From Bacteroidales bacterium (lineage in GTDB: Bacteria > Bacteroidota > Bacteroidia > Bacteroidales > Muribaculaceae): DNA of 64,000 nucleotides. The stretch covers positions 51,352 to 115,351 of the forward strand of contig JAAVFQ010000009.1 of assembly GCA_014800685.1 (NCBI GenBank), written 5' to 3'. Position numbers and translations under genes: made by a program. How positions within the stretch are numbered: the first letter of the stretch is position 1; each line of letters opens with the position of its first letter. This document shows positions 28,204 through 37,253 of this stretch, piece after piece. The notes beneath the pieces are model-generated. The model searched no databases, had not been told where the DNA came from, and was given only the letters and a program-made list of their open reading frames with translations.

Positions 28204-30675
28204 ATGACTGAAGCTATGACAAATAAGAACTCCGCCCGAAACTATATTTATGCGGCTCTCGCCACTCTTTTCCTCGCTGCTGTGGCGCTATTCTTCTTCT
28301 TCCCCGATGACGTGCAGGGCAACGTGCTTCAGCAGCACGACATCCTTCAGGGAATGGCTAACGGTCAGGAGGGTAAGGCTTATCATGAAGCCACCGGAGA
28401 GACTACCCGTTGGACCAACGCCCTTTTCTCCGGAATGCCCAATTTCCAGATAGCGCCCTCCTATCCGGCCGGAAATATGCTCTCATGGATAGCTTCGGCA
28501 TTCTCACTGTGGCTCCCGGCGCCGGCCAACCTCCTTTTCGCCATGATGTTCGGCTTTTTCATCCTCTGTCTGACGCTGAAGATGAAATGGCCCACAGCCC
28601 TCTTCGGAGCGCTCGCATGGGGACTCTCCTCTTATTTTGTCATAATTATTGGCGCAGGTCATATCTGGAAATTTGTCACCCTTGCATATATCCCCCCCAC
28701 GATCGCCGGTCTGGTGCTTATATATCGGGGACGCTATCTGAGCGGAACGGCTCTTGCAGCCCTCTTCGGAGCTTTGCAGCTTCAGAGCAATCATCCTCAG
28801 ATGTCTTACTATTTCCTCTTCGTGATTCTGGCTATGGTCATCGCATGGCTCTATACGGCCATCAAAGAGGGGACCATCAAGCAGTGGGGCATCGCCTCTC
28901 TCTGCGCCCTTGCGGCCGGAGCTATTGCAGTAGGAGCCAACTCACCATCGCTCTATAACTCATACGAATATTCCAAAGAGACCATACGCGGAAAGGCTAC
29001 TGACCTCACTGCCGCCGGCAAAGAGACTTCCGGCGGACTGGACAGAGACTATATCACCGCCTGGAGCTACGGAGTGGATGAGACTATGACTCTGCTTATA
29101 CCTAACGTGAAGGGAGGAGCCACCATTAAGCCCGTAGGTGGCGAGAACTCCCTCAAATCCGTGGCAGAGACCGATGCCGTCCAGAACTCGATGCTTTCAC
29201 CCGAAGAGGTTCAATTTCTCGGCCAGTTTCCGCAGTATTTCGGCGACCAGCCCATGACTAACGGCCCGGTCTACGTAGGTGCCTTCGTCCTCATACTCGC
29301 TGTTCTGGCACTCTTCATCGTGGACAATCCTCTGAAGTGGGCGCTTTTTGCCGTCTCCGTGCTGGCTATCTTCCTATCGTGGGGACATAACTTCCAGTGG
29401 TTCACCGACCTTTTCATTGACTATTTCCCCGGATACAATAAATTTCGCACGGTCTCCTCGATACTCGTCATCGTGGAGTTTACCATCCCCCTGCTTGCTG
29501 TTATGGCTCTTATCAAGATGTATAAGACAGAAGACTTCAAGGAGCGCTACGGCACTACCTTCTTTGCAGTGGCGGGCGTAGGGGCATTTATCTGCCTTAT
29601 AGGATGGATTTGGCCGGGCGTCTTCGGGAGCCCTTTCAGCATCCAGGAGAAAGATCAGCTCATGGAGCTCGGTCTCTTTACTAATCCCGCCTATTCCGGA
29701 GTGGTGGAGGCTTTGCGGCAGGCCAGACTTTCGCTCGTGAGCGCCGACTGCGCGCGCTCTCTGCTCTTCATACTCCTCGGCAGCGCCGTGTGCTATCTTT
29801 ACTTCTCTCACAAACTCAAAAGCCGCACAGTCACCGGATGTCTGCTCGCAGCCGTCGTGCTTATAGACCTCTTCTCGGTCAACAAGCGCTACGTCAATCA
29901 TGAGAACTTCACTACGCCGATGGCCGTAGATGAGCAATTTCACAAAACTGCCGCTGATGAGGCTATCCTGAGAGACACCTCGAATTACCGTGTGCTTGAC
30001 GTCAAGGAGTTTGACGGAGCCCGCTCTTCATATTTCCATAAGACCATCGGCGGCTATCACGCTGCTAAGCTCACAAGATATAATGACCTCATCGAGCATC
30101 AGATACGCAAGGGGAATCCGGCGGTAATAAATATGCTCAATGCCAAATATATACTCAACGGCGACACATACGAAACGAACCCGGACGCCCTCGGAAATGC
30201 CTGGTGGATTTCCAGAATCGATTATACCGATACGCCGGATAAGGAGATGTCGGTCCTCGACTCGCTCGATACTTCGAAGGCGGCCGTGGCGGATGTCCGT
30301 TTCAGCAAAATTCTGGGCGCAGCCTCCACAAAGCTCCCCGGCGATACCATCTTCGAAACCTCTTACGCGCCTAACCGTCTGACGTATAAGGCCAATAGCG
30401 CCAAGGGAGGCATAGCGGTCTTCAGCGAAGTATATTTCCCATGGGGATGGAATGCGCAGATTGATGGTAAGGATGCCGAGATAGGCCGCGTGAACTACGT
30501 GCTTCGCGCACTTCGCATTCCTGCCGGACAGCATACCGTGACCTTCACATTCGACCCGAAATCCACGCGCGTCACCAACACTCTCTCTATCGCCTCCGTC
30601 GCTCTGATATATATCCTCTGTATCGGAGCGCTCATAATCTTCTGGCGCTCAAAGACCCGTAAAGCGAAAGAATGA
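28204..30675 (+). CDS. YfhO-family membrane protein
   Basis: The 823-residue protein is a large polytopic inner-membrane protein of the YfhO family (PF09586), whose Gram-positive members are linked to glycosylation of wall polymers. About 12-13 hydrophobic helices fill residues 15-560. The C-terminal part (about 570-790) is a soluble beta-rich domain with SYAPNRLTYKANSAKGGIAV and YFPWGWNAQIDGKD, typical of the family. A last helix is at 795-815. The start could also be the ATG at 28216. A TATCTTTG box at 28058-28065 is a candidate promoter. Its role in Bacteroidota is unknown. Confidence 0.85.
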   Translation: MTEAMTNKNSARNYIYAALATLFLAAVALFFFFPDDVQGNVLQQHDILQGMANGQEGKAYHEATGETTRWTNALFSGMPNFQIAPSYPAGNMLSWIASAFSLWLPAPANLLFAMMFGFFILCLTLKMKWPTALFGALAWGLSSYFVIIIGAGHIWKFVTLAYIPPTIAGLVLIYRGRYLSGTALAALFGALQLQSNHPQMSYYFLFVILAMVIAWLYTAIKEGTIKQWGIASLCALAAGAIAVGANSPSLYNSYEYSKETIRGKATDLTAAGKETSGGLDRDYITAWSYGVDETMTLLIPNVKGGATIKPVGGENSLKSVAETDAVQNSMLSPEEVQFLGQFPQYFGDQPMTNGPVYVGAFVLILAVLALFIVDNPLKWALFAVSVLAIFLSWGHNFQWFTDLFIDYFPGYNKFRTVSSILVIVEFTIPLLAVMALIKMYKTEDFKERYGTTFFAVAGVGAFICLIGWIWPGVFGSPFSIQEKDQLMELGLFTNPAYSGVVEALRQARLSLVSADCARSLLFILLGSAVCYLYFSHKLKSRTVTGCLLAAVVLIDLFSVNKRYVNHENFTTPMAVDEQFHKTAADEAILRDTSNYRVLDVKEFDGARSSYFHKTIGGYHAAKLTRYNDLIEHQIRKGNPAVINMLNAKYILNGDTYETNPDALGNAWWISRIDYTDTPDKEMSVLDSLDTSKAAVADVRFSKILGAASTKLPGDTIFETSYAPNRLTYKANSAKGGIAVFSEVYFPWGWNAQIDGKDAEIGRVNYVLRALRIPAGQHTVTFTFDPKSTRVTNTLSIASVALIYILCIGALIIFWRSKTRKAKE

Positions 30676-30714
30676 GGCGGGAAGCGAAAATTTTTTCAGC
30701 CTAATCACCTGAGC

Positions 30715-31263
30715 ATGATAGAGGCCTATAAACGATGGCGTCACCGACGCGGATTCGGCATCCACTCTCCCTTTGCGTATAAAGTGGTGAAGGACGTCAT
30801 AGACCAGCCCTGCGCCTTCTATGGTTATCAGGACATCGAAGAGGCACTCGAACACACAAGGCGTCCTGCGGAACTAAGAAAATTTGCAAGACTCCTTCTC
30901 AGACTCTCCGCATTTCTGCGCCCGGAAAAAATCTGTATGAGCCGGTCCGCTCCTGACTTATTATCGCTTGCTCTCAGACTGGGATATTCCCGTGCCGAAG
31001 TGACTGGCATGCACACCCCTTCTTCAGTGGCAAAGGGGTGTACGCTCTTCGTAGACACAGACCGCACATTCGGCGCTGCTGAGATAGAAAAACTTGTGGG
31101 ACTACCACACATCACCCTCTTTCTTATCAACGCTGCCGACGAGGTGCACAAAAGAATAAAAGAGGAGCCGCCTGCGGGTGTCACCTTCTATTCCAAGCGG
31201 CATATACTCATTTTCACACGCCCGGATTTTCCTCCCGTCATCTACTCTATGCGCCTCCCCTGA
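30715..31263 (+). CDS. Shortened methyltransferase-like protein
   Basis: The N-terminus (RHRRGFGIHSPFAYKVV) matches a Bacteroidota family of SAM-dependent methyltransferases with an HSPF signature. The following segment, where the glycine-rich SAM-binding loop should be, reads ICMSRSAPDLLSLALRLGYS and has no such loop. The protein is 182 residues, shorter than I would expect. It may be a decayed or repurposed family member. It sits 40 bases after the YfhO-like gene and 43 bases before the P-type ATPase start, so all three may be co-transcribed. Confidence 0.55.
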   Translation: MIEAYKRWRHRRGFGIHSPFAYKVVKDVIDQPCAFYGYQDIEEALEHTRRPAELRKFARLLLRLSAFLRPEKICMSRSAPDLLSLALRLGYSRAEVTGMHTPSSVAKGCTLFVDTDRTFGAAEIEKLVGLPHITLFLINAADEVHKRIKEEPPAGVTFYSKRHILIFTRPDFPPVIYSMRLP

Positions 31264-31306
31264 CCTCCCTGACAACTTTCTCGGCTGCAATGCTGTTTCT
31301 CTGAAT

Positions 31307-33991
31307 ATGACATCTCATTCTCATCTACAAGGGCTGACCGACGCAGAAGTCACGAAAAGCCGTGAACTAAACGGACTTAACATACTCACTCCGCCGGAGA
31401 AGGAACCGCTATGGAAGAAATTTATGGAGAAATTTAAAGACCCTCTGATTATCATTCTTCTCATAGCCGGACTGCTATCCGTGGGCATCTCCTGCTACGA
31501 ATACTGGGGGCTACACCAGTCTTCCACCGTCTTTTTCGAGCCTATTGGCATCTTCATGGCTATTCTGCTGGCCACCGGGCTTGCCTTCATCTTCGAGCTG
31601 AAAGCAGACCGCGAGTTTTCACTTCTTAATCAGGTGAGCGATGAGGAGGCTGTGCAGGTGATTCGCAATGGCCATCCGATGCAGATACCGCGTAAAGATG
31701 TTGTAGTCGGTGACATCGTTATTCTGAATACGGGCGAGGAGATACCGGCCGATGGCGAACTGCTGGAGGCAGTGATGCTAAGCGTAGATGAGTCCACGCT
31801 TACCGGCGAGCCCCTATGCCATAAGACTACCGAAGCTGCGGAGTTTGATAAAGAGGCCACATTTCCGAGCAATCATGCCATGCGAGGCACTAAAATCATG
31901 GAGGGGCATGGCATCATGCGAGTCATTGCCGTTGGCGACCATACGGAAAACGGGAAAGTGTATGAGGCCGCTCAGATAGACGATAGCATAAAAACGCCTC
32001 TCAATGAGCAGCTTGACCGTCTCGGCTCCCTTATTTCCAAAATATCCTACGCCATCGGAATCATCATAATCATAGGGCGCATGCTTATGCTTATACTTTC
32101 GGGGACGCCTCTGGACTGGCTGACGGTAACAGCACATTTCCTCCAGTCTGTAATGATAGCCGTCACTCTGGTAGTAGTCGCTGTGCCAGAAGGGCTACCG
32201 ATGGCCGTCACGCTCTCGCTGGCCTACTCCATGCGCCGTATGCTCAAGACCAATAATCTTGTCCGTAAGATGCACGCTTGCGAGACAATGGGCGCCACGA
32301 CCGTCATCTGCACAGACAAGACCGGCACGCTCACCCAAAACCGAATGCAGGTAGCCGACGTGAAGATTTTCGGGCACCCCACCGATGAAATCATCTATGA
32401 AGGGATGGCGGTTAATTCTACTGCACGTCTTGACTTGTCAGGAAAAGAATCAAGCGTACTTGGCAATCCCACGGAGGGAGCTTTACTCCTTTGGCTTAAA
32501 GAGCGAGGTGTGAGCTATGAAGAATTGCGCGAGAAAGCATCCCGCATTGAAGAGCTGCCCTTTACGACAGAGCGCAAATATATGGCGACTGTTGTAAAAT
32601 CAACTACGGGTAAAAATATTCTCTACGTGAAGGGTGCGCCGGAAATCATCTTCGGAATGTGCAAGAACAGCGCCGGAGTTTCTAAGGCAGAGATTGATGC
32701 TCAACTCCAGGAGTATCAGAGTCAGGCTATGCGCACCCTCGGCTTCGCTTATCAGGAACTCGGAGAGAACGAATCAGCCATTGCCGACGGCAAGGTCGTA
32801 GCTGCTAATCTTACTTTCCTTGGCATTGTAGCCATTTCCGACCCTGTCCGTATTGATGTGCCCGACGCGGTTAAGGAAGTAACCGATGCCGGCATCAAAG
32901 TCAAGATTGTAACCGGCGACACTCCCGGAACCGCAAAAGAAATCGGCCGCCAGATTGGACTGTGGGATGATAAGACAGACACCGACCGCAATATTATTGT
33001 GGGCACGGAGTTTGCAGAACTTTCTGACAAGCAACTCAAAGAGCGCGTAGGAGATTTGAAGATAATAGCGCGTGCGCGTCCAATGGATAAGAAACGTCTC
33101 GTAGAGGCTCTTCAAGCAAATAACGAAGTAGTGGCCGTGACCGGCGACGGAACGAACGACGCTCCGGCACTCAAAAGTGCTCATGTAGGTCTTTCGATGG
33201 GTGATGGCACCTCTGTGGCAAAAGAAGCCTCTGACATTACCATCGTAGACAACTCATTCTCCTCAATCGGTCGAGCCGTAATGTGGGGACGCTCCCTCTA
33301 CCGTAATATCCAGCGCTTCATACTCTTTCAGATGACAGTCAACGTAGCAGCCTGCCTCATAGTCCTTGTGGGCTCTTTCATGGATATGCAGTCGCCACTG
33401 ACCGTCACTCAGATGCTATGGGTCAATCTCATCATGGACACCTTTGCCTCCATGGCGCTTGCCTCGCTCCCACCCTCAGCGACAGTAATGCGAGAAAAGC
33501 CCCGCTCACGCACAGCCTTCATTATCAGCCGGTCGATGTGGCGCTCTATTCTCATCACCGGCGGCATCTTCTTCATGCTCCTTTTCTGCCTGCTCTACTA
33601 TTTTGAGCATACTGAGCTCACCTCACTGATGCAGATAGGAAAGCTCCCGATGACAGCCATCAACAAGGGATTGAGCGCCTACGAGCTTTCCCTCTTCTTC
33701 ACCATCTTCGTCTTCCTCCAGTTCTGGAACATTTTCAACGCCCGGGCGTACATGACAGGACACTCCGCCTTTCGGCTTCGAGGCTGCTCCGGGTTTATGC
33801 TGATAGCCACTGTAATCTTCATAGGGCAGATATTGATCGTGACATACGGCGGCCGATTCTTCACCGTAGTGCCGTTAAAGCTTACCGACTGGGCCATCAT
33901 CATCTTCGGGACCTCGCCGGTGGTCTGGATAGGAGAACTTGTCAGACGAATTAAGACCCCAACCCACAAGAAATGTCAGCTACCTGATTAA
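31307..33991 (+). CDS. Calcium-transporting-type P-type ATPase
   Basis: This cation pump is of the P2 (PMCA/SERCA-like) class. Visible are the N-terminal cation ATPase segment (GLTDAEVTKSRELNGLNIL) and the actuator TGE motif in STLTGEPLC. The phosphorylation site CTDKTGTLTQNRMQ holds the catalytic Asp, and the hinge is VTGDGTNDAPALK. VAVPEGLPMAVTLSLAY in helix 4 carries the PEGL form of the ion site, as in calcium pumps. I start at ATG 31307, giving 894 residues. The longer frame from 31178 overlaps the previous gene and adds a non-homologous leader. Substrate calcium is likely from the family but not shown. Confidence 0.92.
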   Translation: MTSHSHLQGLTDAEVTKSRELNGLNILTPPEKEPLWKKFMEKFKDPLIIILLIAGLLSVGISCYEYWGLHQSSTVFFEPIGIFMAILLATGLAFIFELKADREFSLLNQVSDEEAVQVIRNGHPMQIPRKDVVVGDIVILNTGEEIPADGELLEAVMLSVDESTLTGEPLCHKTTEAAEFDKEATFPSNHAMRGTKIMEGHGIMRVIAVGDHTENGKVYEAAQIDDSIKTPLNEQLDRLGSLISKISYAIGIIIIIGRMLMLILSGTPLDWLTVTAHFLQSVMIAVTLVVVAVPEGLPMAVTLSLAYSMRRMLKTNNLVRKMHACETMGATTVICTDKTGTLTQNRMQVADVKIFGHPTDEIIYEGMAVNSTARLDLSGKESSVLGNPTEGALLLWLKERGVSYEELREKASRIEELPFTTERKYMATVVKSTTGKNILYVKGAPEIIFGMCKNSAGVSKAEIDAQLQEYQSQAMRTLGFAYQELGENESAIADGKVVAANLTFLGIVAISDPVRIDVPDAVKEVTDAGIKVKIVTGDTPGTAKEIGRQIGLWDDKTDTDRNIIVGTEFAELSDKQLKERVGDLKIIARARPMDKKRLVEALQANNEVVAVTGDGTNDAPALKSAHVGLSMGDGTSVAKEASDITIVDNSFSSIGRAVMWGRSLYRNIQRFILFQMTVNVAACLIVLVGSFMDMQSPLTVTQMLWVNLIMDTFASMALASLPPSATVMREKPRSRTAFIISRSMWRSILITGGIFFMLLFCLLYYFEHTELTSLMQIGKLPMTAINKGLSAYELSLFFTIFVFLQFWNIFNARAYMTGHSAFRLRGCSGFMLIATVIFIGQILIVTYGGRFFTVVPLKLTDWAIIIFGTSPVVWIGELVRRIKTPTHKKCQLPD

Positions 33992-34020
33992 TATTCGTCT
34001 CAACTGCTCAAAGGGCTGAA

Positions 34021-34052
34021 TTTGCATAATCCAATAAAATTTGCTAATTTTG
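34021..34052 (+). promoter_or_regulatory. Promoter of the surface polysaccharide locus
   Basis: TTTG at 34021-34024, 20 bases, then TAATTTTG at 34045-34052: a perfect consensus promoter 30 bases after the ATPase stop. It would drive upxY and the genes behind it. Confidence 0.82.
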
Positions 34053-34057
34053 CATTT

Positions 34058-34519
34058 TGAAACGGACTTTACCTCAATCGGGGCAAAGAATAACCTGAGA
34101 GCCATAAGTCCAAATGGGTCGAAGAGGGCATCATGCACTTTTCTGCCCGAACAAGAGGCAGTAACCCCAAGAGCTAACTGCCAGCCAGCCACCGGAAAAG
34201 CTCCTGTATAGGCTCCTTCCGGAGATCCGAAGCGCAAGCAGACGGACGGATGACGTTTAGCTGACGTGCCCTTAAGCCATAGTGCATGAGCGCCCGCCGG
34301 GAAGAGAGATTGTGCCTATCCCCTATCGACAGGGAGACCACCTCGTACCGATATAGAGAGGCCATCAGGAAAGGATGTATCTTTCTCAGGAAGGGACTTC
34401 GGGAAAGAGAGCCTCAACCCTCTTTATCAAGCTCTGATGACTCTTCATAGAGCCCAAATATGCTTACGGGTGTGCATTCAGATGGATTAAATTGCAAGAA
34501 AAACCGACCCAAGAGAACG
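34058..34519 (+). promoter_or_regulatory. Leader of about 460 nt ahead of upxY
   Basis: No gene was found here. Several short inverted repeats are visible, such as GGACTT with AAGTCC at about 34063-34112 and CCGGAA with TTCCGG at about 34192-34222. In Bacteroides, UpxY proteins act in cis on the leader of their own capsule operon to prevent early termination. A long leader of this kind fits that role. No clear terminator with a T-run was found in it. Confidence 0.5.
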
Positions 34520-35074
34520 ATGTCAAGCAGCAACGAAAAGCAATGGTATGCGCTACGCTCCCACCGAGCCTTTGCGCTTGAGACACCTCTGTCCGGGAGA
34601 TGCGATGAGGTGTTCTTCCCCAAAGAGACATCGCACCCTACGGAAGGGCCGGGCCGACTCAGAGCCATCATCCCTCACGTGATGTTCTTTCACGCCACAG
34701 AGTCAGAGGCACTTTCTCTGGAGACAGAGAGCCAGAGGGAGCCGGCCTCGCTTCCTACCTTCAGAATATATCGTAATATCAAGGGAGACAGGATTCAGCC
34801 CATACCGGAGAGTCAGATAAGACTTCTGAAACTGCTTACCGCAAACGACACCGAAAGGTGTGAGATCTACAGCAAAACGGATTTCAAAAGGGGCACCCGC
34901 GTTCGGGTGACCGGTGGCATATACGCAGGCTATACGGGCTACGTGCAGCGCGTGAAGAAGAACAAACATGTACTGATAGAGATAGAGGGAGTATGCATGG
35001 TCCTGCTCCCCTTCATTCATCCGGACCTTCTTGAGGTATTGCCCCCTGATTCAGCCGCCATCCACCATCACTGA
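34520..35074 (+). CDS. UpxY-type transcription antiterminator (NusG-like)
   Basis: The 184-residue protein opens with KQWYALRSHRAFALE, the start of a NusG N-terminal domain, and shows IPHVMFFHAT at the usual place. The C-terminal KOW domain (about residues 125-170, FKRGTRVRVTGGIYAGYTGYV) binds transcription or translation partners. UpxY homologues stand first in Bacteroidales capsule operons and allow RNA polymerase to read through the leader. I start at ATG 34520; the upstream in-frame ATG at 34460 adds 20 unrelated residues. No UpxZ gene follows, unlike Bacteroides fragilis loci. Confidence 0.88.
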   Translation: MSSSNEKQWYALRSHRAFALETPLSGRCDEVFFPKETSHPTEGPGRLRAIIPHVMFFHATESEALSLETESQREPASLPTFRIYRNIKGDRIQPIPESQIRLLKLLTANDTERCEIYSKTDFKRGTRVRVTGGIYAGYTGYVQRVKKNKHVLIEIEGVCMVLLPFIHPDLLEVLPPDSAAIHHH

Positions 35075-35128
35075 CTTTTAAGCCAAGACGCTTCAAACCA
35101 ACACCAGATCTGACAATCCACTAATATC

Positions 35129-36046
35129 ATGAGAGGCATCGTTCTTGCCGGAGGCTCCGGCACACGTCTATATCCTATCACCAAGGGGGTGAGCAAGCAG
35201 CTGCTACCTATCTTTGACAAGCCGATGGTATATTACCCTATCTCGACACTGATGCTTGCGGGCATCCGGGATATACTGGTGATTTCGACGCCTCAAGATC
35301 TGCCGAGTTTCAAAAGGCTTCTCGGGGATGGCTCCGACTACGGCATTAAATTGACATACGCCGAGCAGCCGTCGCCTGACGGACTGGCACAGGCCTTTAT
35401 AATCGGAAAGGATTTCATAGGAGAGGATTCTGTCTGCCTGGTGCTTGGCGACAACATATTTCACGGAAGTTATTTCATACCCAAGCTAATAGAGGCCGCC
35501 GAGGATGCCACCTTGCGCGGGAAGGCTACCGTCTTCGGTTATCGCGTGAATGACCCTGAAAGATATGGTGTGGCAGAATTTGACAAAGATGGCAACTGCA
35601 TATCCATCGAAGAGAAGCCGAAGCATCCTAAATCGAATTATGCCGTAGTAGGTCTTTATTTCTATCCCAACAACGTAGTAGAGAAAGTCAGCCACATACG
35701 GCCCTCTGAAAGGGGTGAACTTGAGATCACCACCCTCAATCAACTTTATCTGAACGAAGGGAACCTTAAGATTCAGAAATTGGGGAGGGGATTCACCTGG
35801 CTTGACACCGGGACTCATGACTCCCTCTCGGATGCCTCCAACTATATAGAGACGATAGAGAAGCGCCAGGGACTTAAGATAGCCTGTCTGGAGGGTATCG
35901 CGTATCGGCAGGGTTGGATCACCGAGGCGAAATTGAGAGAGATAGCCGAGCCAATGCTGAAGAACCAGTATGGCCAGTATCTATTGAGCGTGATCGAGGA
36001 GCTAAAGGAGAATAAGCATAATACTACAGAAACTGATGAAGCGTAA
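35129..36046 (+). CDS. rfbA: Glucose-1-phosphate thymidylyltransferase
   Basis: RfbA (RmlA/RffH) makes dTDP-glucose from glucose-1-phosphate and dTTP. The signature [16 protein letters not shown] is at residues 3-18, with the catalytic Arg/Lys region ISKQLLPI-like ([17 protein letters not shown]). The LGDNIFHG block is near residue 109. At 305 residues it has a slight C-terminal extension ([13 protein letters not shown]). It overlaps rfbB by 11 bases. With rfbB it supplies dTDP-4-keto-6-deoxyglucose. No rfbC or rfbD for rhamnose is present, so the product goes to the Fuc4NAc branch. Confidence 0.96.
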   Translation: MRGIVLAGGSGTRLYPITKGVSKQLLPIFDKPMVYYPISTLMLAGIRDILVISTPQDLPSFKRLLGDGSDYGIKLTYAEQPSPDGLAQAFIIGKDFIGEDSVCLVLGDNIFHGSYFIPKLIEAAEDATLRGKATVFGYRVNDPERYGVAEFDKDGNCISIEEKPKHPKSNYAVVGLYFYPNNVVEKVSHIRPSERGELEITTLNQLYLNEGNLKIQKLGRGFTWLDTGTHDSLSDASNYIETIEKRQGLKIACLEGIAYRQGWITEAKLREIAEPMLKNQYGQYLLSVIEELKENKHNTTETDEA

Positions 36047-37169
36047 CATACTCATCACGGGGGGGGCGGGATTTATCGGCTCCCACGTAGTCAGACTTTT
36101 TGCAAACAAATATCCCGACTATCATATAGTCAATCTTGACAAGCTTACCTATGCCGGAAATCTTGCCAATCTTAAAGACATAGAGGGGAAAGAGAATTAC
36201 ACCTTCATCAAGGCCGACATATCAGACCTTGATGAGATGCGCAGAGTGGTACGCGAATATAACATAGACGGCATCATACATTTGGCAGCCGAGAGCCACG
36301 TAGACCGTTCTATAAAAGATCCTTTCACTTTTGCACGCACGAATGTGATGGGGACTCTGTCGCTGCTTCAGGCAGCCAAAGAGTATTGGGAGTCGCTTCC
36401 TGAGAAATATAGCGGGAAGCTTTTCTATCACATATCCACGGATGAGGTGTATGGAGCTCTCGAGCTCACCGATCCTGAGGGGATAGAATCACCCTTCAGC
36501 ACCAAAGCCTCCGGGGAGGATGTGAAGGCCTACGGCAGGGAGTTTTTTGTAGAGACCACGAAGTATAATCCCCACTCACCCTACTCAGCGTCGAAGGCTT
36601 CATCAGACCATTTCGTCAGAGCCTACCATGACACCTACGGGATGCCGACGCTTGTCACCAACTGTTCGAACAACTATGGCCCCTATCAGTTTCCGGAGAA
36701 ACTGATACCTCTCTTTATAAACAACATCCGCCGGAAGAAGCCCCTGCCCGTCTACGGCAAGGGAGAAAACGTGCGCGACTGGCTTTTCGTGGAAGACCAT
36801 GCGCGAGCCATTGACCTTATTTTCCATAACGGCAAAGTGGCCGAGACTTATAACATAGGGGGCTTCAATGAATGGAAAAACATCGACCTTATCAAGGTTA
36901 TAGTCAGGACAACAGATCGCCTGCTAGGCAACCCCGAAGGGGAGTCTGAAAGTCTGATAACTTACGTCACAGACCGTCCGGGCCATGACATGCGCTACGC
37001 GATAGATTCGCGCAAGCTGCAGAGAGATTTGGGCTGGGAGCCGTCACTTCAGTTTGAAGAGGGCATAGAGAAGACAGTGCGCTGGTATCTTGAGAATGAG
37101 GAATGGATGAAGAATATCACTTCCGGAGATTATGAGCGCTACTACGAGGAGATGTATAAGGGGAGATGA
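36036..37169 (+). CDS. rfbB: dTDP-glucose 4,6-dehydratase
   Basis: RfbB (RmlB/RffG) dehydrates dTDP-glucose to dTDP-4-keto-6-deoxyglucose. The NAD-binding GGAGFIGSH is at residues 8-16. The catalytic segment HISTDEVYG is at about 131-139 and [10 protein letters not shown] near 181 carries the Tyr-x3-Lys pair. The C-terminal [12 protein letters not shown] block binds nucleotide. The length of 377 residues is usual for Bacteroidota. It overlaps rfbA and is followed by the flippase after about 85 bases. Confidence 0.96.
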   Translation: MKRNILITGGAGFIGSHVVRLFANKYPDYHIVNLDKLTYAGNLANLKDIEGKENYTFIKADISDLDEMRRVVREYNIDGIIHLAAESHVDRSIKDPFTFARTNVMGTLSLLQAAKEYWESLPEKYSGKLFYHISTDEVYGALELTDPEGIESPFSTKASGEDVKAYGREFFVETTKYNPHSPYSASKASSDHFVRAYHDTYGMPTLVTNCSNNYGPYQFPEKLIPLFINNIRRKKPLPVYGKGENVRDWLFVEDHARAIDLIFHNGKVAETYNIGGFNEWKNIDLIKVIVRTTDRLLGNPEGESESLITYVTDRPGHDMRYAIDSRKLQRDLGWEPSLQFEEGIEKTVRWYLENEEWMKNITSGDYERYYEEMYKGR

Positions 37170-37253
37170 GCCTTGAAATAAAGGTCTTAGCAGATTTTTC
37201 CAAACCGCACTAAAAAATCGCCGAAACAGCCACAAGCGCCCTGTCCTTGCGAA

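Noticed and set aside
31178..31306. N-terminal extension of the P-type ATPase
   Set aside because: It overlaps the preceding gene out of frame and is not like ATPase N-termini; ATG 31307 is adequate.
35129..37169. dTDP-rhamnose pathway
   Set aside because: rfbC and rfbD are absent here, while wecD/E/F-like genes follow, so the intermediate probably goes to Fuc4NAc.
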